A DNA stretch of 38,244 nt, from contig DCTS01000083.1 in NCBI GenBank assembly GCA_002329645.1, forward strand, positions 3,772 to 42,015, in the 5' to 3' direction. The notes below the pieces were generated by a model. The model had not been told where the DNA came from. It saw only the letters and a program-made list of their open reading frames with translations, and did not search any database. Source of the stretch: Lachnoclostridium sp. UBA1434 (GTDB taxonomy: Bacteria; Bacillota; Clostridia; Lachnospirales; Lachnospiraceae). Both the position numbers and the translations under genes were made by a program. Numbering within the stretch: position 1 is the stretch's first letter; each line of letters starts with the position of its first letter. This document shows, piece after piece, positions 33,829 to 38,244 of this stretch.

Positions 33829-34692
33829 ATGAAAATCGCAGTTTTAAGTGATATACACAGTAATTATGCAGCATTGGAAGAATGTCTTGAATATGCCTTG
33901 AGTAAAGGCATAGAATACTTCTTATTTTTAGGGGATTATATCAGTGACATCCCCTACCCTCAGCGTTCCATGCTTATGCTATATGATTTAAGCGAAAAAT
34001 ATAAATGCTGGTTTATAAGAGGGAACCGGGAAGAATATATGACAGACTACAGGCTTAATGGGGAAAAAGGATGGATTAACGGCTCATGCTCCGGATCTTT
34101 GCTTTATACATATAACAATCTGACAAATAGAGATTTTGAATTCTTCAAGAATATACCCAATAAATTAAGCATAAGCATTCCGGAATATCCATCATTTAAC
34201 TGCTGCCACGGTTCAATGAATTTCACACGGGAGCTGCTGAATATAAACAGTGAGAATGCAAAAAAGGCTTTAGAATGCCTGGAAACCGACACACTAATAT
34301 GCGGTCATACCCACGTACAGGGAACTTTTGAGTATATGGGCAAAAGACTTATAAATCCTGGTTCTGTCGGGATACCCTGGTATTATGATGGTAAAGCGCA
34401 ATTTGCAATAATTCATGGTACTAAGGGTGAATGGCATGAAGAATACATTCAATTGGATTATGACAGGGACAAAATCCTTAAGGCTTATGAGACTAGCGGA
34501 CTTAATGAGCTTGCACCCATGTGGTCGGTTCTAATTAAAGAAGCCATAATGACAGGAAGAGATTCAACTTATAAAGTTTTAGCAAGAGCTATGGAAATGT
34601 GCAGGGAAGAAACCGGGGAAGCAAATTGGCCCTATATTCCCGAGAAATATTGGGAAACTGCCATTGCGGAACAAGGTATCAGTAAAATATAA
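33829..34692 (+). CDS. Calcineurin-like metallophosphoesterase
   Basis: This 287-residue protein has the five metallophosphatase blocks: D8 and H10 (LSDIHSN), D36 (FLGDY), the GNRE motif (FIRGNREEY), a His in NCCHGS, and GHTH (CGHTHVQG), which bind two metal ions. It continues with LINPGSVGIPW as in YfcE/MJ0936-like phosphodiesterases, then about 80 extra C-terminal residues of helical character. The ATG follows CGGAGG. The substrate is unknown. It starts 109 bp after the helicase gene in the same direction; a part in the cassette is possible but not supported. Confidence 0.9.
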   Translation: MKIAVLSDIHSNYAALEECLEYALSKGIEYFLFLGDYISDIPYPQRSMLMLYDLSEKYKCWFIRGNREEYMTDYRLNGEKGWINGSCSGSLLYTYNNLTNRDFEFFKNIPNKLSISIPEYPSFNCCHGSMNFTRELLNINSENAKKALECLETDTLICGHTHVQGTFEYMGKRLINPGSVGIPWYYDGKAQFAIIHGTKGEWHEEYIQLDYDRDKILKAYETSGLNELAPMWSVLIKEAIMTGRDSTYKVLARAMEMCREETGEANWPYIPEKYWETAIAEQGISKI

Positions 34693-34751
34693 ACTATAAA
34701 GAGGGAGACAAACCGGATTACCACTTGGGATGGGGAGTAGCTAAGGCAGAA

Positions 34752-35522
34752 TTATTCCATAAGGTAAGTCGTCATTGTCAATGATCCCAGTTCACAGGAT
34801 TTATTGTAAACAGTGATTTTATCATCTTCATCCGATGCTCCGAGTACATATAAGAGAGGATAAAAGTGATCCGGAGTCGGTACTGCCAGCTTGGCAATAT
34901 TGCCAAGCTCATTATATTTCAGGATATTGTCATGGTTCCTGTTAAGAATGCTCTCGTATATATAATCATCGAACTCATAAGCCCAGTCAAAGCCCTTATC
35001 TGCCCTGTGCCAATCAACCAGCCTCAAATTGTGAACAATATTCCCGGAACCTAATATCAGCACACCCTGCTCTCTCAAGCTTCTTAGCTCCTGTCCAATT
35101 ATGTAATGCTCCCTGGGAGAAGCATATGCGTCAATACTGATTTGAAATACCGGGATGTCTCTTTCCGGATACATATGAACCAAAACCGACCAGGTTCCAT
35201 GATCAATACCCCAGGAATTATCGTATATCGTTTCTCTGGATATCAGCTCTCCGCAAACCCTGGCTGTGTCCGGTGAACCTGCCGTGTTATACGAAACCTC
35301 ATATAATTCACGGGGAAAGCCATACATATCATATATAGTCCTTGGATTCTCATCGTTCATTATTTTGGTCTCTTTTGTATACCAGTGAGCCGAAACAGAT
35401 AATATCACCTCGGGCTTTGGTATCCTTTCTGCAATACTTCTCCATCCCCTTGTGTATTCATTATCCTCAATGGCATTCATCGGTGATCCATGCCCTACAA
35501 ATAAAACCGGCATCCTAGACAT
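34752..35522 (-). CDS. ygiD: LigB-type extradiol dioxygenase family protein (YgiD-like)
   Basis: A 256-residue cytoplasmic protein of the class III extradiol dioxygenase/DODA family. Candidate metal ligands: H11 (FVGHGSP), H46 (SAHWYT), a His in GNIVHNLR, and the His in PTPDHFYP. E. coli YgiD is reported to have 4,5-DOPA extradiol dioxygenase activity, but the physiological substrate in anaerobes is unclear and oxygen-dependent chemistry would be odd in a clostridial host. The ATG at 35522 follows GAAGGAGA. It is convergent with the phosphoesterase gene and divergent from the TetR gene, which may regulate it. The symbol reflects family similarity only. Confidence 0.88.
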   Translation of the reverse strand: MSRMPVLFVGHGSPMNAIEDNEYTRGWRSIAERIPKPEVILSVSAHWYTKETKIMNDENPRTIYDMYGFPRELYEVSYNTAGSPDTARVCGELISRETIYDNSWGIDHGTWSVLVHMYPERDIPVFQISIDAYASPREHYIIGQELRSLREQGVLILGSGNIVHNLRLVDWHRADKGFDWAYEFDDYIYESILNRNHDNILKYNELGNIAKLAVPTPDHFYPLLYVLGASDEDDKITVYNKSCELGSLTMTTYLME

Positions 35523-35794
35523 ATTTTCATATCTCCTTCACGAATCGATTATGCAGGCAGCTGCAGCACTTATATATATATATTACTACATATTCCGCAT
35601 TTTTACTAATATAACTTTAGCATATTAAATACCTGTTTAATGCAAATACATAATAATAAGACATGGGTTAGAGGTATTGGCAATCCTTGTAATATACTTA
35701 TAAAATGCCTGCCTGTTACTAATACGTGTCCATGCAAATTCACAATATTAAAATTTATAATATAAAAAAAGTATAAAATAATAATAAAAAAATA

Positions 35795-35823
35795 TTGACA
35801 ATATAAACCATGCCTGATATTAT
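35795..35823 (+). promoter_or_regulatory. Promoter of the TetR gene
   Basis: TTGACA (35795-35800), a 17-base spacer and TATTAT (35818-35823), with a TG one base before the -10 box (extended -10). Confidence 0.75.
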
Positions 35824-35825
35824 GT

Positions 35826-35841
35826 AAGCAAGCGATTACTT
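35826..35841. promoter_or_regulatory. Candidate TetR operator
   Basis: AAGCAAGCGATTACTT is an imperfect palindrome (12 of 16 bases symmetric) centred on CG, just downstream of the -10 box and before the start codon, the usual place for autoregulation. Confidence 0.4.
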
Positions 35842-35847
35842 CGGTAG

Positions 35848-36447
35848 GTGATTATTATTAAAAACAGTATTCTTCATAGAAAAGACCGATTGGTAATATC
35901 GGCAATTGAGATAATAGATGAACTTGGAATTCAGGGATTATCCACAAGAGAGATTGCCAAGAGGCAGGATATATCGGATGCCACACTATTCCGCCATTAT
36001 AAGAGCAAGAATGACCTTTTAAATGCAATTCTTGAGTTTTTCACCAAGTTTGATGAGGATATATTCCAGACGGCACTCATAAAAAATCTCAGGCCCTTTG
36101 ATGCAATAATCTTTATTTTAGGATCTGTAGCTGAATATTATGAGAATTATCCCGCTATCACTGCTGTTATGCAGATGTTTGATGTTTTTCGATATGAACC
36201 CGAATTGTCAGACAAGGTTAAGGAGATTTTTGACAGAAGGCTTCAGATGATGGTTCAGTTTATCGATGATGCTAAAAAAGCGGGTGAACTTAAGCACGAT
36301 ATTGACAGCGAAGCCGCAGCATTGCTGATAGCAGGTTCTTTCCGTGAAATTTGCCTGAAGTGGAGGCTTCACGACAAAAACTTCGCTTTGAAAGACAAAG
36401 TAATTAACACCATATCTGCATTTTTACAATGCATAAGCTTATCTTAG
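35848..36447 (+). CDS. TetR/AcrR-family transcriptional regulator
   Basis: A protein of 199 residues with a TetR helix-turn-helix at about 18-62 (AIEIIDELGIQGLSTREIAKR, then ISDATLFRHYKSKNDLL) and an all-helical ligand-binding domain. The ligand is unknown. The start is uncertain: the GTG at 35848 overlaps AGGTG and has no separate binding site, while an ATT a few codons later would be well spaced behind AGGTGAT; no ATG is available before the HTH. It has its own strong promoter. Divergent placement suggests that it regulates the ygiD-like gene as well as itself. Confidence 0.9.
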   Translation: MIIIKNSILHRKDRLVISAIEIIDELGIQGLSTREIAKRQDISDATLFRHYKSKNDLLNAILEFFTKFDEDIFQTALIKNLRPFDAIIFILGSVAEYYENYPAITAVMQMFDVFRYEPELSDKVKEIFDRRLQMMVQFIDDAKKAGELKHDIDSEAAALLIAGSFREICLKWRLHDKNFALKDKVINTISAFLQCISLS

Positions 36448-36458
36448 CATAAGCTTAT
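36433..36458 (+). terminator. Possible terminator at the end of the TetR gene
   Basis: Two copies of the self-complementary ATAAGCTTAT (36433-36442 and 36449-36458) flank CTTAGC and can pair as a ten-base stem, followed by ATTTTATC. The first arm lies in the last codons of the gene. Confidence 0.45.
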
Positions 36459-36542
36459 ATTTTATCTTACTTCTAAAAAAACCATGTGATACTCATCGGG
36501 TTATATACAATCAAATATCCCGATGATGAATTGGAGGTTGTT

Positions 36543-36917
36543 ATGAATAAGGTTCTGGTAGTAGATGATGCCGCATTTATGAGGCTGACTATTAAAAAAA
36601 TGCTTGAGAAAAACGGTTATGAAGTTATCGGCGAGGCATGCAACGGCCTGGAAGGTGTGGCTAAGTATAAGGAGCTTAAGCCGGATATAGTAACAATGGA
36701 CATAACCATGCCCGAGATGGACGGAATTGAAGCAATCAAGGCCATCAGGAAGCTTGACCCCCAGGCCAACGTAGTAATGGTATCAGCCATGGGTCAGGAG
36801 TCTTTAATAAAGGAAGCTGTCCTAAACGGTGCAAAATCCTTTATTGTAAAACCCTTCAGGGAGGACCATGTTGTTAAAACACTGGGCAAAATATTACATG
36901 ACGGAACAATTTTCTAA
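36543..36917 (+). CDS. cheY: Chemotaxis response regulator CheY
   Basis: A single receiver domain of 124 residues with no output domain. The acidic pocket is D8/D9 (VVDDAAFMR), the phosphorylated Asp is D53 (VTMDITMPEMDG), and the conserved Ser (VMVSAMGQ) and Lys (FIVKPF) are present. In Firmicutes, CheY phosphorylated by CheA binds the flagellar switch. The ATG at 36543 follows TTGGAGG by five bases; an upstream in-frame start near 36486 adds unrelated residues. The cheA gene begins 17 bp after its stop, so the pair is co-transcribed. Confidence 0.93.
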   Translation: MNKVLVVDDAAFMRLTIKKMLEKNGYEVIGEACNGLEGVAKYKELKPDIVTMDITMPEMDGIEAIKAIRKLDPQANVVMVSAMGQESLIKEAVLNGAKSFIVKPFREDHVVKTLGKILHDGTIF

Positions 36918-36934
36918 AGCAAGGAGGTGATTAT

Positions 36935-38244
36935 TTGACAGATCAATTTACTAACGAGCCGATGCTGGAAATGTTCATATATGAAACAACTCAGCTGACT
37001 GAGCAATTAGAACAATTGATACTGGATTGTGAAAAGGCTAAGAGTTTTAATTCTGAAGCCATCAATGAAATCTTTCGTATAATGCATACGATAAAGGGTT
37101 CTTCGGCAATGATGATGTTTCAAAGCATCTCAACCTTAGCTCACACCCTTGAAGACATCTTTTATCTGCTTCGTGAAAACAATCCGAAAAATGTTGATTT
37201 TACTGCCCTGTCCGACTTTGTTCTTGAAAGCGTGGATTTTATTAAATCGGAAGTGGAGAAGATTAAGCTGGGGAATAATTCCGACGGAGATTCCTCTGCT
37301 TTGATTAATTCACTTAAGGATTTCATGTCGGTAATACAGGAAAACAATAATATTAAGGGCAAGGGAAAGAAAAAAAGCCAGGTTAAGCCTCAGGAAGAAA
37401 AGCAACAGTATTATATCAGCCAGGAAAAGCTGCCGCCCGTACTTCATCCCAATACATATAAAGCCGTTGTGTATTTTGAAGAAGGCTGCGAAATGGAGAA
37501 TATTCGTGCATATACAATAATCCACAAGCTTAAGGATGTGACGGATGAGTATTGTTATCAGCCCGAAGATATTATAGATAACGACGACAGCGCTGAGGTC
37601 ATCAAACAGGAAGGCTTCACCATATACTTAAAGTCAGACTATTCATATGAGAAAATGCTTGAATTCTTCGAAGACACCATATTCCTTCAAAAGCTAATTT
37701 TAACCCAGCTGGAGGACGACAGTGAGTTCCTGCAGCATTCTGATAAAAAGCAGGCGCCTTCACTTACTAACCCGGTAAAAATACCTGCTGTAAATAATAC
37801 AGGCAGTCAGGTCATTGAGCAGGATGATAGTGCATCCCATGTCAAGTCCTCGATGCAAAATGTCATCAGCGTTAATTTATCAAAGCTGGACAGGCTGATG
37901 GACTTGGTAGGTGAAATGGTTATAGCGGAAGCAATGGTAATCCAGAACCCGGATCTTAAGGGACTGGAGCTTACCGATTTTAACAAGGCTGCCAGCCACC
38001 TCAATAAAATAACCGATGAGCTTCAGGATATCGTGATGTCCATCCGAATGGTCCCTATTGCTGCTACATTCCACAAAATGCAAAGAATTCTGCGTGATAT
38101 GTGCAAGAAGCTTAACAAGGATGCCGACCTTCAGATTATCGGTGATGAAACCGAGGTGGATAGAAATATTATTGACCATATCTCCGATCCACTGATGCAT
38201 TTGGTCAGAAACTGCCTGGATCATGGCATTGAATTGCCTGAGGA
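36935..38244 (+). CDS. cheA: Chemotaxis histidine kinase CheA (3' end outside window)
   Basis: The first 436 codons are present; the frame is still open at the right edge. The start is a TTG with AAGGAGGTGA and a seven-base spacing. P1 (HPt) contains the phosphorylated His at H51 (RIMHTIKGSSAMM). A CheY-binding P2-like domain (about 170-260) and a variable linker follow. The P3 dimerisation helices begin near VNLSKLDRLMDLVGEMVIAE, and the kinase P4 domain starts with the N box (HLVRNCLDHGIE) just before the edge. CheA is a cytoplasmic kinase coupled to chemoreceptors through CheW and phosphorylates the CheY encoded just upstream. Confidence 0.94.
   Translation, partial: MTDQFTNEPMLEMFIYETTQLTEQLEQLILDCEKAKSFNSEAINEIFRIMHTIKGSSAMMMFQSISTLAHTLEDIFYLLRENNPKNVDFTALSDFVLESVDFIKSEVEKIKLGNNSDGDSSALINSLKDFMSVIQENNNIKGKGKKKSQVKPQEEKQQYYISQEKLPPVLHPNTYKAVVYFEEGCEMENIRAYTIIHKLKDVTDEYCYQPEDIIDNDDSAEVIKQEGFTIYLKSDYSYEKMLEFFEDTIFLQKLILTQLEDDSEFLQHSDKKQAPSLTNPVKIPAVNNTGSQVIEQDDSASHVKSSMQNVISVNLSKLDRLMDLVGEMVIAEAMVIQNPDLKGLELTDFNKAASHLNKITDELQDIVMSIRMVPIAATFHKMQRILRDMCKKLNKDADLQIIGDETEVDRNIIDHISDPLMHLVRNCLDHGIELPE

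Larger units (their letters stand above)
35523..35847. other. AT-rich divergent intergenic region, ygiD-like / tetR
   Basis: No gene seen in these 325 bases. They hold the tetR promoter and operator candidate (35795-35841), a weaker plus-strand pair TTGGCA-16-TATAAA (35677-35704), and the unassigned promoter of the ygiD-like gene. Confidence 0.6.

Noticed and set aside
35677..35704. Plus-strand promoter TTGGCA-16-TATAAA
   Set aside because: It is 140 bp upstream of tetR, which has a much better promoter; the AT-rich context makes chance likely.

Overview
The window looks like a chromosomal stretch of a low-GC, motile, carbohydrate-degrading Clostridia, most like Lachnospiraceae. The grounds are AGGAGG-type ribosome binding sites, GTG/TTG starts, several lipoprotein signal peptides, CUT1 sugar transporters without their own ATPase, a cheY-cheA pair, and the gene families present. 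The genus is an inference; no rRNA or marker gene is present.

Region 1 (1-23,750, all on the minus strand) is one long glycan-utilisation locus read from a LacI-family regulator at 23,584 down past the left edge. The order is lacI, intracellular GH31, GH125-type alpha-mannosidase, GH65 phosphorylase, lipoprotein solute-binding protein, very large (987 aa) solute-binding protein, MalF/MalG permeases, NHL-TPR-YIP1 membrane protein, DUF5696 exported protein, second MalF/MalG pair, and an exported GH31 cut by the window edge. Most genes overlap or are under 30 bp apart. A consensus promoter (TTGACA-17-TAATAT) precedes lacI, with LacI-type operator candidates around it; a similar perfect palindrome sits before the first binding-protein gene. 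The likely scheme is exported GH31 trimming, uptake by two CUT1 systems that borrow a shared ATPase, and cytoplasmic breakdown by GH31, GH125 and GH65. The mix of alpha-glucosyl and alpha-mannosyl enzymes is notable. The DUF5696/YIP1/giant-SBP group is uncharacterised.

Region 2 (23,837-27,406) holds a VOC-fold protein (minus) divergent from a methyltransferase, followed by two lipoproteins of unknown function and a LURP-one/YxjI-like protein.

Region 3 (27,530-33,800, plus strand) is the most interesting part. A LexA/CI-like XRE-S24 repressor with a complete self-cleavage set is followed by a TerB-N/TerB-C protein, a BrxD-like (DUF2791) ATPase and a BrxHI/Lhr-like helicase. It looks like a compact defence or DNA-stress cassette that shares parts with BREX type 2 but lacks PglX, PglZ and BrxC here. 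Its promoter carries a direct repeat 31 bp apart, and the gap before the helicase gene is packed with perfect inverted repeats.

Region 4 (33,829-38,244) carries a metallophosphoesterase, a YgiD/LigB-type dioxygenase divergent from a TetR regulator, then cheY and the first 436 codons of cheA, which runs off the right edge.
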